Origin: Roseomonas xinghualingensis
Lineage (GTDB): Bacteria; Pseudomonadota; Alphaproteobacteria; Acetobacterales; Acetobacteraceae
DNA length: 64,000 bases
Assembly: GCF_025791835.1 (NCBI RefSeq)
Contig: NZ_JAOXLP010000013.1
Coordinates: 66,320-130,319, forward strand
Direction of reading: 5' to 3'
Positions 26,674 to 35,568 of this stretch are shown piece by piece (the stretch's first letter is position 1; each line of letters begins with the position of its first letter). The notes under the pieces are model-generated. The model did no database searches. It saw nothing but the letters and a program-made list of their open reading frames with translations, and was not told the DNA's origin. A program made the translations under genes and the position numbers.

Positions 26674-27807
26674 TCAGCCGCCGGCGGCGCTCTCCGCATA
26701 GCGTGGCAGCGCCTTCGCCCGGCGCTTGGCGCCGGTCTCCAGCACCAGCCGCGCCGCGGCCTCGACCCCGCCTCCGCCCGTGATGAGGGACTTCGCGCGG
26801 GCCAGCATCGCCTCCGTTCTCACGGGGTCGCCCAGCACGGAGCGGAAGGCTTCAGCCAACCCGTCCGCGCTGACGGCATCCGGCGGAAAATGATGCGCTG
26901 CCTGGTGCCGGCCCAGCGCTGCACCGAGCAGCAGCGTTTCCGAGATCGGGCCCGGCACCAGCACCAGCGGTGTTTCCAGCCCGGCCGCTTCATGCATGGT
27001 GCTCGTACCTTCGCCGATCATGATGTCGGCCGCGCGAATATGCAGAAGCGCTTCGGCCTGCGAGACAACGCCCTTCAGCCAGACCCAGTCGGGAAAAGCT
27101 TCCAGCCCGAGGACATTCCGTAGTTCCTCCTGGTCCCGCACGGCGATGAGGTGCAGTTCGAGATCCGGATGCGGGCCCTGCCGCAGCCGTTCCACGGCAC
27201 CATACAAGCCGTGCAGCACGCGGGATGCGACATCCTGGCCAAATGGAAAGTTCCGCACGGCGTAAAGCACCGTTGGCTTTCCGGAGAAGCCCACCCGTGC
27301 GCGGGCTTCCGCCTTGCCAGGCACGCCGGCGAGATCGAGGAAGGGGCCGGTCTTCACGATCTTGTCCTCGACGAGGGACAGTTCTTCCGGCAGCGCGACC
27401 AGCGGCGCATAGGCCCAGATGATCGCGTCCATCTGCTTCATGAAAGGCCAGTCCCCGAACAGCTCGTCGCCGACAGGCGGGATGGGGATGGATACCCAGG
27501 CCGCATCGGGCACGCAGGCGCGGAGCGGCAAGAGGTAGCGCGCTGTGTCATCCACGATCACATCGGCATCGCCAAGGCAAGCTTGGGTGATGGCGTTGCG
27601 GTTCTCTCGCGTGATGGGTGGCAGAAGGCGCGGCTGATAGCCCATCTGCACCGTCATCTCGACATTGAGCGGGCGAAGCCGCACCGTATCGAGCACATAT
27701 TCGATCTCGACGGACGGATCGAGGCGCCGCAGGGCCCGTGCCAGGGTCGCCGTGCGCGAGATATGGCCGATGCCGCCTTCCACGCAGGGAAGCATGATGA
27801 TCTTCAC
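26674..27807 (-). CDS. Glycosyltransferase, GT28/MurG-like fold
   Basis: A 377-residue GT-B protein. The N-terminus MKIIMLPCVEGGIGHISRT has the Gly-rich loop that contacts the acceptor in GT28 enzymes; the C-terminal donor-binding half has the GEGTSTMHEAA motif (compare MurG GGxxxxxE). No signal peptide or membrane segment is seen. The donor sugar cannot be told. A perfect TGTCA-T-TGACA palindrome lies upstream of its start. Confidence 0.7.
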   Translation of the reverse strand: MKIIMLPCVEGGIGHISRTATLARALRRLDPSVEIEYVLDTVRLRPLNVEMTVQMGYQPRLLPPITRENRNAITQACLGDADVIVDDTARYLLPLRACVPDAAWVSIPIPPVGDELFGDWPFMKQMDAIIWAYAPLVALPEELSLVEDKIVKTGPFLDLAGVPGKAEARARVGFSGKPTVLYAVRNFPFGQDVASRVLHGLYGAVERLRQGPHPDLELHLIAVRDQEELRNVLGLEAFPDWVWLKGVVSQAEALLHIRAADIMIGEGTSTMHEAAGLETPLVLVPGPISETLLLGAALGRHQAAHHFPPDAVSADGLAEAFRSVLGDPVRTEAMLARAKSLITGGGGVEAAARLVLETGAKRRAKALPRYAESAAGG

Positions 27808-27832
27808 GAGAGCTGGCCTCGATCAAACGGTG

Positions 27833-27843
27833 TGTCATTGACA
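27833..27843. promoter_or_regulatory. Palindrome upstream of the GT28-like gene
   Basis: TGTCA-T-TGACA, an 11-bp perfect inverted repeat, lies 26 bp upstream of the start codon. It is a candidate operator; no cognate regulator is identified. Confidence 0.35.
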
Positions 27844-28009
27844 AGGCCAGGATTCATCCGTCCCTCCGTTTGCGCGCCGGAGCCATCAGCCATCGAACAA
27901 TGGCAAGGATGCGGCACAGTGGATCCGGTCGGGCGCATCGGCGCCGAAGATGCCCCAGCACCCCGAAGGCCACAACGCGCTCGTGGCAGGGTTGATCGGA
28001 AATTGCGCT

Positions 28010-28070
28010 CCAGGTGAATGGAATTTCCTGGGCGAAGATTCGCGTGAAACTTTCACCTGGTTGAGTGAAA
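28010..28070. promoter_or_regulatory. Cluster of GTGAA half-sites upstream of the GH1 gene
   Basis: CCAGGTGAA (28010-28018) and TTCACCTGG (28052-28060) are perfect inverted 9-mers. GTGAAA-C-TTTCAC (28044-28056) is a perfect 13-bp palindrome, and another GTGAAA is at 28065-28070. The rest of the 338-bp divergent space 27808-28145 holds no gene. Confidence 0.5.
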
Positions 28071-28145
28071 TAAAGATAAGGCGCGGGCAATGGAGGCGTT
28101 TTGGGCCGCTGCGCATTGAGCAGCGCCTGGCCGGGAGAGTCATAC

Positions 28146-29462
28146 ATGGGCTTGCAACTCTGGGGCGGTATCGAATGCACGGTCCTGCGAACGCAGGGAG
28201 AATGGCGCGACCAGCTGAAGGAGACAGGCCATCATGATCGCCTGACCGATCTGGATCTCGTCGCATCGCTGGGCATCCGCAAGCTGCGCTACCCCGTGCT
28301 CTGGGAGAGGGTCGCGCCCACGGATCTCCGCAGTCCGGATTGGAGCTGGTCTGATGCGAGGCTCGGACGGTTGCGGGAGCTGGGCTGCGATCCCATTGCC
28401 GGCCTCGTGCATCATGGCTCGGGCCCGGCCTATACAAGCCTTCTCGATCCTCTCTTCCCGGAGAAGCTGGCCGATTACGCAAGGCAGGTGGCGGAACGCT
28501 ATCCTTGGGTGCGTGACTGGACGCCGGTCAATGAGCCACTGACCACCGCGCGCTTCTCCGGCCTCTACGGCCATTGGCATCCGCATGGGCGCGACGGGCG
28601 CAGCTTCCTGACGGCCCTCACCAATGAATGCCGCGGCGTGCTTCTGGCCATGCGGGAAATCCGCAAGATCCGCCCCGATGCACGCCTGATCCAGACCGAG
28701 GATATGGGCAGGGTCTTTTCGACGCCGCCGCTCGCGGAGCAGGCCGAGCATGAGAATGAGCGCCGTTGGCTGAGCCTGGACCTGCTCTGCGGGCGTGTGG
28801 ACAGCAACCATCCCTGGTACGGGATCATGCTTCGGGAGGGCGTGCCGCAGGAGCATCTGGACCAGCTGGTGGAAGAGGCCCGCGCGCCCGATGTCATCGG
28901 TATCAACCATTATGTCACCAGCGATCGCTACCTGGATCACCGCGTCCATCTCTATCCGCCCGCCACGATCGGCGGGAATGCCGATGGCCCTTATGCCGAT
29001 GTCGAGGCCGTGCGCGTGCCCATCACGCCGCATGGGCAGACGGGGGCTGAGGCGCGGCTGCGCGAGGTCTGGGAGCGCTACCGCCTGCCCCTGGCCATCA
29101 CCGAGGCGCATCTCGGCTGCCGTGAGCCTGAGGAATCCGTGCGTTGGCTGGTGGAGGTCTGGAATGGTGCCGCGCGGCTTCGGCAGGAAGGTGTGGATCT
29201 GTGCGCGGTCACGGTATGGTCGATGTTCGGGGCCATGGATTGGTGCTCGCTGCTGCGGCGGCGGGACGGCATGTATGAGCCAGGCGTCTTCGATGTTCGT
29301 CATGAGCCGCCACGCCCGACCCCTCTGGCCGAGGCCGTGCATGCCCTGGCAACGACGGGCCGCTTCGAGCATGCGATGGTGGCGGATCCCGGCTGGTGGC
29401 GGCGTGATGACCGCTACATCATCCAACCTGAGGACTTCCGGCTTCAGCCGCAGGAGGCCTGA
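28146..29462 (+). CDS. Family 1 glycoside hydrolase-like protein
   Basis: A 438-residue TIM-barrel protein. The acid/base motif is TPVNEP (E130), equivalent to the GH1 TFNEP, and the nucleophile Glu is in LAITEAHLG (GH1 ITENG). Barrel strands appear in normal order (LRYPVLWERV first). ATG 28146 has GGGAG 8 nt upstream; the frame start at 28101 is not GH1-like. I recall that related proteins are fused to dTDP-4-dehydrorhamnose reductase domains elsewhere; here the barrel stands alone. It is probably cytoplasmic and linked to the GT at 26674-27807, which it faces divergently. Confidence 0.75.
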   Translation: MGLQLWGGIECTVLRTQGEWRDQLKETGHHDRLTDLDLVASLGIRKLRYPVLWERVAPTDLRSPDWSWSDARLGRLRELGCDPIAGLVHHGSGPAYTSLLDPLFPEKLADYARQVAERYPWVRDWTPVNEPLTTARFSGLYGHWHPHGRDGRSFLTALTNECRGVLLAMREIRKIRPDARLIQTEDMGRVFSTPPLAEQAEHENERRWLSLDLLCGRVDSNHPWYGIMLREGVPQEHLDQLVEEARAPDVIGINHYVTSDRYLDHRVHLYPPATIGGNADGPYADVEAVRVPITPHGQTGAEARLREVWERYRLPLAITEAHLGCREPEESVRWLVEVWNGAARLRQEGVDLCAVTVWSMFGAMDWCSLLRRRDGMYEPGVFDVRHEPPRPTPLAEAVHALATTGRFEHAMVADPGWWRRDDRYIIQPEDFRLQPQEA

Positions 29463-29498
29463 AGGCCCAGGGGGCTGAATCATCGTTCCCTGGCATGC

Positions 29499-30857
29499 TC
29501 ATCCGTCTTGCCCGGCATGGGCTTCCGCGCGCCGGGGGGCTCCCATGGTGCGCGCGGATGCCTGGCCGCTGGCGGGCGTTTGCTTGGCAGCAGGCCGCTG
29601 CGCGATCCGTGTGATCAGCCGCGCGCCGCGCTGGAAGGTGAGATAGCTCCAGAGCCACTCGAAGGAGACGACCACGCGGCTGCGGAAGCCGATCAGGTAC
29701 CAGACATGGGCGATGCCCCAGAACCACCAGCCCAGAAGCCCTTTCAGCTGGAAGCTGTCCATGGCCACCACGGCCGAGCGGCGCCCGATGGTCGCCAGGT
29801 CCCCATGGTGCCGGTAGGAGAAGGGCCCTGGGGAAGGGCGCCCGGTGGCACGGGCGGCGATCACCTGGCCGATATAGCGGCCCATCTGCTTTGCCGCCGG
29901 GGCAATGCCTGGGATCGGCCTGCCTTTTCCGTCCTTGGCGCTGGCAAGATCGCCGGCCACGAAGATCTCCGGATGGCCGGGTACTGAAAGATCGGGGCTT
30001 ACCGCCACGCGGCCCGCGCGGTCCCGCTCCGCCCCGATCCATGCCCCGGCGGGGGAGGCGACGACGCCCGCCGCCCAGACGGTGGTGCTCGTCCCGATCC
30101 GCTCATCGCCCAGGGAGACGCCTTCGGCATCGCAATCCGTCACCCGGGCATTGGTCCGTACCTCCACCCCCATGCGCCGCAGGGAACGGGTGGCGTAATC
30201 CGATAATTCCTCGGGGAAGGTGGCAAGAAGGCGTGGTCCGGCCTCGATCAGCACGATCCGGGCGGAACGCGGATCGAAATGGCGGAATTCCCGCCGCAGC
30301 GCGTGGCGGGCCAGTTCCGCCATGGCGCCGGCCAGCTCCACTCCGGTGGGGCCGCCGCCGATGACCACGAAGGTCAGCAGGCGTTTCCGTTCCGCCTCAT
30401 CCGTGGACAGCTCAGCCCTCTCAAAGGCGACGAGGAGCCGTTGGCGGATGCCGGTGGCGTCCTCGATGGTCTTGAGGCCGGGCGCCACTTCGGCCCATTC
30501 GTCCTTGCCGAAATAGGAGTGTGTTGCCCCGGTCGCGAGAACGAGCACGTCATAGGGAATGGCCTTGCCATCCGCATGGACGGTGCGTGCCTCGGTATCC
30601 ACCCCTGTCACCTCGGCCATCAGGACGGCGACGTTCTTCTGCCGGCGAAAGATGGTGCGCACGGGCCAGGCGATATCGCCCGGCGAAAGGGCGGCGGTGG
30701 CCACCTGGTAGAGCAGGGGCTGGAAAAGGTGGTGGTTCTGCCGGTCCAGGATGGTCAGCGAAACGGGTGCTCCGGCAAGGGCCCGGGCCGCTTCCAGCCC
30801 GCCGAAGCCGGCGCCTATGATCACCACACGCAGGGGAGGTTTCGCCATACCGTCCAT
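29499..30857 (-). CDS. ndh: Type II NADH:quinone oxidoreductase (NDH-2)
   Basis: A 452-residue FAD protein that passes electrons from NADH to quinone without pumping protons. Two dinucleotide folds are visible: VVIIGAGFGGLEAAR (residues ~11-25, FAD) and FVVIGGGPTGVELAGAMAEL (NADH). VFVAGD-type IFVAGDLAS and the AAKQMG motif are NDH-2 features. The C-terminal part GLLGWWFWGIAHVWYLIGFR is hydrophobic/amphipathic and anchors the protein to the membrane. A second ATG lies three codons downstream. Confidence 0.9.
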   Translation of the reverse strand: MDGMAKPPLRVVIIGAGFGGLEAARALAGAPVSLTILDRQNHHLFQPLLYQVATAALSPGDIAWPVRTIFRRQKNVAVLMAEVTGVDTEARTVHADGKAIPYDVLVLATGATHSYFGKDEWAEVAPGLKTIEDATGIRQRLLVAFERAELSTDEAERKRLLTFVVIGGGPTGVELAGAMAELARHALRREFRHFDPRSARIVLIEAGPRLLATFPEELSDYATRSLRRMGVEVRTNARVTDCDAEGVSLGDERIGTSTTVWAAGVVASPAGAWIGAERDRAGRVAVSPDLSVPGHPEIFVAGDLASAKDGKGRPIPGIAPAAKQMGRYIGQVIAARATGRPSPGPFSYRHHGDLATIGRRSAVVAMDSFQLKGLLGWWFWGIAHVWYLIGFRSRVVVSFEWLWSYLTFQRGARLITRIAQRPAAKQTPASGQASARTMGAPRRAEAHAGQDG

Positions 30858-31156
30858 TTACCGCCCGCCACTCCTGCCAAAGGTTGAGTCTCCGCCATGG
30901 CCGTTCAGGTCGAAGCGGATGCCATGGCGGAGCAGATGGAGGCGGGGATCGCGGATGGAGGATGCGCGGCCCGCCCCGGCTTGCGCGATGTTGGAAGGCG
31001 TGATGCCGCCGCCATCCACAAAATGGACTCCACCGCTCCCGATCACCTCGAGTTTATGGCCGTGCAGGGAGAGCGCCCTCCACAAGGATGCGCACCACCC
31101 TGAACGGAATAACGGCGAAATAGCTCATCACGCCGTGGCGTGGGTGGGTGGGAGCC

Positions 31157-31723
31157 TCATTGCGTTTTCCATTCGCGGTGTTCAGGCGCGGCCGTGCCGG
31201 TGGCTTCGGGGACGCGGCCGATGGCGGCGATCTGCCGCGCTGTGGTGAGCATCTCTTCCGCCGACATCTCCAGCAACCGTGCCGCCTGGTACTCGGCGCA
31301 GTCATGCGCCAGGGCACGCAGATCGAGCATCCGGCATGCCATGCGCCCGAGCGCCCATCGCGCGAGCGACACCAGCCCCGCATCACCGGCTGACCCGGGA
31401 ACAACCAGATCGTCCTGGCCGATCCAGGGTGCGGCACCCTGGGTGCCATGGCCAAGACAGGAGAGGATGTACTCGATCCGGCGCACTCCTTCCTCGGCCT
31501 CTTCGCGCAACAGGCCGAAAGCCTGGGCAAGTGGTCCGGGTTGCGTCATCCGCATCCATGCTTCGGCCGCGGAAGCCAGCGCCGCCTCGCTGCGATGCGC
31601 GGCCCGGAGTTCGTGCAGGAAGATGGCGCGGCTCCGTCGCTCGCCCCCGGCCTGCGGGGTACCAAGCGCGGGCAGCCAGGAATACGGCAGCGCGCCACCG
31701 GCATTCGTATCAGCTCCCCTCAT
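31157..31723 (-). CDS. DUF892 (YciE/YciF)-like ferritin-fold protein
   Basis: A 188-residue, mostly helical protein. AIFLHELRAAHRSEAALASA matches the opening LxxxLrDxysAExqL helix of YciE/YciF stress proteins, and later helices (LREEAEEGVRRIEYIL and LRALAHDCAEYQAARL) place Glu and His at ferritin-like positions. YciF-type proteins are linked to stress response; their function is not established. The first ~30 residues look disordered. The 299 bp between it and ndh hold no convincing gene. Confidence 0.5.
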   Translation of the reverse strand: MRGADTNAGGALPYSWLPALGTPQAGGERRSRAIFLHELRAAHRSEAALASAAEAWMRMTQPGPLAQAFGLLREEAEEGVRRIEYILSCLGHGTQGAAPWIGQDDLVVPGSAGDAGLVSLARWALGRMACRMLDLRALAHDCAEYQAARLLEMSAEEMLTTARQIAAIGRVPEATGTAAPEHREWKTQ

Positions 31724-32176
31724 CAGATCCTCTCATGGGGCGCATCCATCCGGAGGACGCCCGCTTCCGCGAAGCTCCCGTCAGTCGTGCCGTCATCGGT
31801 ACCCCCGGGGCGTATGGCTTTGCTCCGCAGCGGATACACAATGGAAGGGCGGGCCTGCGATCATGACCGGGCATGATGCCGGGCGTGATCACCGGATGAC
31901 GGGGTGCTCTTTTCTGCCCGCCCTGGAATGCTGCCTTTAACCTGCGTTAGGCGGCTACAACGCTCACGCTCTTCTCCCGAATGAGTGATTTATGCGTCCT
32001 GCGTGTCCACGCCTCACATGAGCCATGGAGCGAAGGCAACGGGCGGGGCGAGTGGGCCTGGCGCCTCCACTGGGATGCCTGGCGCGAAAGGCTTCCTGCC
32101 GCAGAAGCACAAGGGTGAACCGCGCCTTTTCCGGGGCGTTCTGGTCCCGGTTGCTGCGAGAGGAAGGGATCAGGCG
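31724..32176. other. Gene-free region before the patatin gene
   Basis: Open frames here on both strands are low-complexity and lack good starts. I see no repeat or clear regulatory palindrome. Confidence 0.4.
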
Positions 32177-32272
32177 ATGGCGAAGGCGAAGAAGGACAAC
32201 CGACGCAATATCGCTGGAATGGGCTCCGGGACGGCCGCAAATGGCCGGCCGCGCCATAAGGCCGATGCTTGA
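32177..32272 (+). CDS. Possible 31-residue basic peptide
   Basis: MAKAKKDNRRNIAGMGSGTA then ANGRPRHKADA, preceded by AGGAAGGG at a good 8-nt distance. It is very basic and ends 35 bp before the patatin start. It could be a leader peptide or a chance frame; I recognise no family. Confidence 0.3.
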   Translation: MAKAKKDNRRNIAGMGSGTAANGRPRHKADA

Positions 32273-32307
32273 GCGGGCCGCTCCCCCGAGGAGGATCGGG
32301 CGGCGGG

Positions 32308-33447
32308 ATGAGCGGTCCGGAACGGGCGGAGCCGGCGCAGCCGGGAATGGCCATGGTGCTGTCGGGCGGGGTCGCCCTCGGCGCTTATGAGGCTGGTGCC
32401 TATCAGGCACTTGAGGAAGCGGGTGGCCTGCGGCCCGATTGGCTGCTGGGCTCCTCCGCCGGTGCCATCAACGCCGCCATCATAGCCGGCAATCCACCGG
32501 AGCGCCGTGTGGAGCGCCTTCGCCACTTCTGGGCTTCCATCGGCAATGATCCGTCGCCCTGGACCTCCTTCTGGTTCGGTTCTCCACCGGAAACGGGTGC
32601 ATGGCGGCGGGCCTATAATGAGGCGGCCGCCATGCAGACGCTCCTGCTTGGCCGGCCTGGCCTGTTCCAGCCGCGCCTCATGCCGGGAAGGCTGTCCGGC
32701 GCCGCGCCGGCCCTTTACGATCTTGAACCGCTGCGGCGCCGCCTGCCGGAATGCCTCGACTTCGACCTGCTCAACCATCCGGACGCGCCGCGGATCTGTG
32801 TGGTGGCGACGGATGTGGTCAGCGGGGAGCGCGTCGTCTTCGACACGGCGCGCGGGGCACGCATAACACCGGAGCATCTCGTCGCATCCTGTGCGCTGCT
32901 GCCGCTCTTCGCCCCGCTTGAGATCGAGGGGAGGTTGCTCTGCGATGGCGGGCTTGCCTCGAACGCCCCGCTGGACCTGCTGCTCGCGGAACCGGCTGGC
33001 GGGCCTTTGCTCTGCTGCGTGGTGGAACTCTTTGCCCAGCAGGGCAGCCGCCCACGCTCCCTTGCCGCATCGGCGGCGCGCGCGGGTGACCTCGCCTTCG
33101 GCAACCAGACGCGCCGACTTCTGGAGGCTTGCGCGCGCGAATACCGCCTGCGCGCCCTGGTCGGGCGCCTTGCCGCGGAACTGCCGCCGGATCGCCGCGA
33201 AAGCCCGGAAATCGCGCCTCTCCTTGCTGAGGCGGAACCGCGCGAGCTGACCTTTCTCCTGCTTGGCTATCGTGCCGGGTTGGATGAGGCCGGGCCCGGC
33301 AAGGTCTTCGATTTCTCACATGTGACCCTCGCGGAGCGCTGGCAGGCGGGGGCGGAGGCCATGCGCAAGGGGCTGCGGCAACTGGAAGCAAAGGACGAGG
33401 CGGCAATGCTTGCTCCGGGCCTCGCACTGCATGAACTGGACGGGTAA
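32308..33447 (+). CDS. Patatin-like phospholipase family protein
   Basis: A ~379-residue lipid acyl hydrolase with a Ser-Asp dyad. VLSGGVALGAYEAG gives the Gly-rich oxyanion hole, LGSSAGAIN the GxSxG nucleophile and LCDGGLASNAPL the DGG motif with the catalytic Asp. ATG 32308 is preferred; the frame also opens at a TTG (32269) overlapping the small peptide. GAGGAGG lies 13 nt upstream of ATG 32308, a little far. Targets may be membrane phospholipids or polyhydroxyalkanoate-like esters. Confidence 0.85.
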   Translation: MSGPERAEPAQPGMAMVLSGGVALGAYEAGAYQALEEAGGLRPDWLLGSSAGAINAAIIAGNPPERRVERLRHFWASIGNDPSPWTSFWFGSPPETGAWRRAYNEAAAMQTLLLGRPGLFQPRLMPGRLSGAAPALYDLEPLRRRLPECLDFDLLNHPDAPRICVVATDVVSGERVVFDTARGARITPEHLVASCALLPLFAPLEIEGRLLCDGGLASNAPLDLLLAEPAGGPLLCCVVELFAQQGSRPRSLAASAARAGDLAFGNQTRRLLEACAREYRLRALVGRLAAELPPDRRESPEIAPLLAEAEPRELTFLLLGYRAGLDEAGPGKVFDFSHVTLAERWQAGAEAMRKGLRQLEAKDEAAMLAPGLALHELDG

Positions 33448-33531
33448 GGCTTTCGGCTGGTGCTGCCGCGGGCCCGGTTCCTGCCTCGCCCGTTGCTCTG
33501 ATGGGCGGATGGTGGGACAGGCTGAAGCTAC

Positions 33532-33545
33532 ATCATGGCCATGAT
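33532..33545. promoter_or_regulatory. 14-bp perfect palindrome upstream of the XRE gene
   Basis: ATCATGGCCATGAT lies 107 bp upstream of the regulator's start. It is a possible operator. Confidence 0.35.
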
Positions 33546-33584
33546 TTGCCTGTTCCCGTAACGGCCTTCTCTAACATAGAGTGG

Positions 33585-33598
33585 TTGCGATATCGTAA
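33585..33598. promoter_or_regulatory. Putative operator of the XRE regulator
   Basis: TTGCGATATCGTAA is a 14-bp inverted repeat with one mismatched pair around a perfect CGATATCG core. Its position 54 bp before the start codon fits autoregulation. Confidence 0.45.
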
Positions 33599-33651
33599 GA
33601 TTTCGTTGCCGCTGCAGGCCGCAGCAGGCTTGCATGGGTGGAGGTCCTTCT

Positions 33652-34122
33652 GTGACGGATACCGTGACTTATGATGGAAAGGCTTGGCCACAACCCGGAC
33701 GATCGCATCGGGGCAGGGACCCACGCTCGACCGTGATCGGTGCGCATGTGGGCAGCCGCATCCGGCTTCGCCGGAACATGCTCGGTATCAGCCAGGGCGA
33801 GTTGGGGGCGGCGCTGGGCGTCACCTTCCAGCAGATCCAGAAATACGAGAGCGGAGCGAACCGTATCGGCGCGAGCCGGCTGTTCGACCTGGTTCAGGTG
33901 CTGGACGTACCGATCAGCTACTTCTTCGAGGGAATGCCCGCCATGGTCGGTGGGGCCATCGTCCCGGACACCGCCTCCGACACACCCCTGGGCTATATGA
34001 ACGGCGATACGCTGCGGCAGCGGGAGACGCTGGACCTGGTGCGCGCCTATTACTGCATATCGGATCCCGGCGTGCGCAAGCGGGTCATGGCGCTGCTGAA
34101 GAGCCTTGCCTCCGAGGAGTGA
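33652..34122 (+). CDS. XRE-family helix-turn-helix regulator
   Basis: A ~156-residue DNA-binding protein. The Cro/CI-type HTH is at about residues 28-83: RIRLRRNMLGISQGELG, then VTFQQIQKYESGANRIGASRL. The C-terminal region is a short helical dimerisation part ending KRVMALLKSLASEE. This architecture is common in alphaproteobacteria (PraR/SinR-like). I chose GTG 33652, which has GGAGG 8 nt upstream; ATG 33634 has no ribosome-binding site. It converges with the response-regulator gene. Confidence 0.83.
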   Translation: MTDTVTYDGKAWPQPGRSHRGRDPRSTVIGAHVGSRIRLRRNMLGISQGELGAALGVTFQQIQKYESGANRIGASRLFDLVQVLDVPISYFFEGMPAMVGGAIVPDTASDTPLGYMNGDTLRQRETLDLVRAYYCISDPGVRKRVMALLKSLASEE

Positions 34123-34170
34123 CGGGGGAGAGCCGCCGGCCACGAGCAAGCCTGAAGCGCCGGAGGGGCA

Positions 34171-34193
34171 CCGCCGCGGTCCCTGCGCGGCGG
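34171..34193. terminator. GC hairpin between convergent xre and response-regulator genes
   Basis: CCGCCGCG-GTCCCTG-CGCGGCGG, an 8-bp stem without a T-run, lies between the two stop codons. Confidence 0.4.
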
Positions 34194-34202
34194 CGGCTTA
34201 CT

Positions 34203-34580
34203 TCAGTTCAGGCTCGCAAGGGCACGCACCAGCGTGTCGGGATCGAAGGGTTTTTCCCAGTGCGGCACATTCTGGAAGCGGGGTGGCAGGGTGCTACGCG
34301 CATAGCCTGTCGCGATCACGAAGGGCACCCCCCGGGCGTTGAGCGCATCCGCCACGGGAAAGACACCCTCGCCCTGCAGATTCACGTCCAGGACGGCGAA
34401 ATCGATCCGCTCCTCCCCGGCCAGCAGATCGAGCGCCTGCTGTCGGGTCGGTGCCGGTCCAAGTACCTCGGCCCCCAGGTCCTGCAACGCCTGTACCAGA
34501 TCGTCGGCGATGAAAAATTCGTCCTCGACGATCAGAACGCGGCGGCCGGTCAAATCCCCTTTCGGCCCTGCTTCTGCCAT
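34203..34580 (-). CDS. Single-domain response regulator
   Basis: A ~125-residue CheY-like receiver without an output domain. VLIVEDEFFIADDL provides the acidic pocket, FAVLDVNLQGE the phospho-accepting Asp, VIATGYA the Thr/Ala switch and WEKPFD the conserved Lys. GAGGAAGGG precedes ATG 34580. It is divergent from a Crp/Fnr gene and close to the HWE kinase at 35569-37122; such stand-alone receivers are often partners of HWE kinases, so these two may form a pair. Confidence 0.87.
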   Translation of the reverse strand: MAEAGPKGDLTGRRVLIVEDEFFIADDLVQALQDLGAEVLGPAPTRQQALDLLAGEERIDFAVLDVNLQGEGVFPVADALNARGVPFVIATGYARSTLPPRFQNVPHWEKPFDPDTLVRALASLN

Positions 34581-34736
34581 TGTGGCTTGCCCTTCCTCAT
34601 GCAGCCTGTGAGGGCAGAATATGGCATTCCGCCGGAACGGTCTCAAACCGGCTCCAATCCGCTCGATTGCCGGTAACCCATGTTAAAGCGGTCGGGCTCC
34701 AAGGCGCTACAGCCCTGGCGGCACACAGGATCAGCC

Positions 34737-35477
34737 ATGAACAACCCTCTCATACGCAAGCTGGAGAAGTTCACGAAACTGTCATCGGGGGAGATGCAGG
34801 TTCTGGAGCAGGTTGCAGCCGAGGGTCTGCGCCAACTCGGAACGCGGGAGGATATTATCCGCGAAGGCGACAGGCCCCAGGCCCTGAACCTCATCCTTTC
34901 CGGCTGGGCTTGTCGCTACAAGCATCTGGAGGACGGGCGGAGGCAGATCATGGCCTTCTTCCTGCCGGGCGATCTCTGCGACAACCACGTCTTCGTCCTG
35001 CGGGAGATGGACCATTCGGTTGGCACGCTGACCCCTGTGACCTTCGCGCAGATCCCGCGCCGGCGGATCGACGAGATCACGCTCAGCCATCCGCGGGTCA
35101 CCCAGGCGCTATGGTGGGCATCGCTCGTCAGCACGGCGATCCAGCGCGAATGGACCGTCAGCCTCGGTCAGCGTGACGCACTGGAACGCATGGCCCATCT
35201 TCTCTGTGAACTGTTCGTGCGCCTGCGGGTTGTCGGGCTGACGGAAGAGAACCGCTGCGAGCTGCCGCTCACCCAGGCGGAACTGGCCGATGCCATGGGG
35301 CTGTCCACGGTCCATGTGAACCGTACCCTGCAGGAGCTTCGCGCGGCGAAGCTGATCATCCTCAAGGGCCGGACACTGACCATTCCGGATCTGGAGGCAC
35401 TGCAGAGCGCCGCGCAGTTCAATCCCAATTATTTGCATCTTGAGCATGAGGGACAGCATCTTGATGCGAATGATTAA
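34737..35477 (+). CDS. Crp/Fnr family transcriptional regulator (non-FNR type)
   Basis: A 246-residue protein with an N-terminal cyclic-nucleotide-type barrel (REGDRPQALNLILSGWACRY) and a C-terminal winged helix (LTQAELADAMGLSTVHVNRT). It lacks the FNR-type Cys cluster, and its recognition helix has STVHVNR rather than ExxSR, so it should read a different site. The pattern resembles the Crp/Fnr proteins that accompany HWE kinases in Roseomonas and methylobacteria (recalled). AGGA lies upstream of ATG 34737. Confidence 0.87.
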   Translation: MNNPLIRKLEKFTKLSSGEMQVLEQVAAEGLRQLGTREDIIREGDRPQALNLILSGWACRYKHLEDGRRQIMAFFLPGDLCDNHVFVLREMDHSVGTLTPVTFAQIPRRRIDEITLSHPRVTQALWWASLVSTAIQREWTVSLGQRDALERMAHLLCELFVRLRVVGLTEENRCELPLTQAELADAMGLSTVHVNRTLQELRAAKLIILKGRTLTIPDLEALQSAAQFNPNYLHLEHEGQHLDAND

Positions 35478-35568
35478 GCTGCCCCTCTCCTGTGCCAGGC
35501 GCTGAAGCGCCAGGGAGAAGCCTGACGAGGTTCTGACGACACTCACGGGCCTGCCGCCCGCATACGGC

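Noticed and set aside
31985-32272. 95-codon frame before the patatin gene
   Set aside because: Only its last 31 codons have a plausible start signal; the rest is low complexity.
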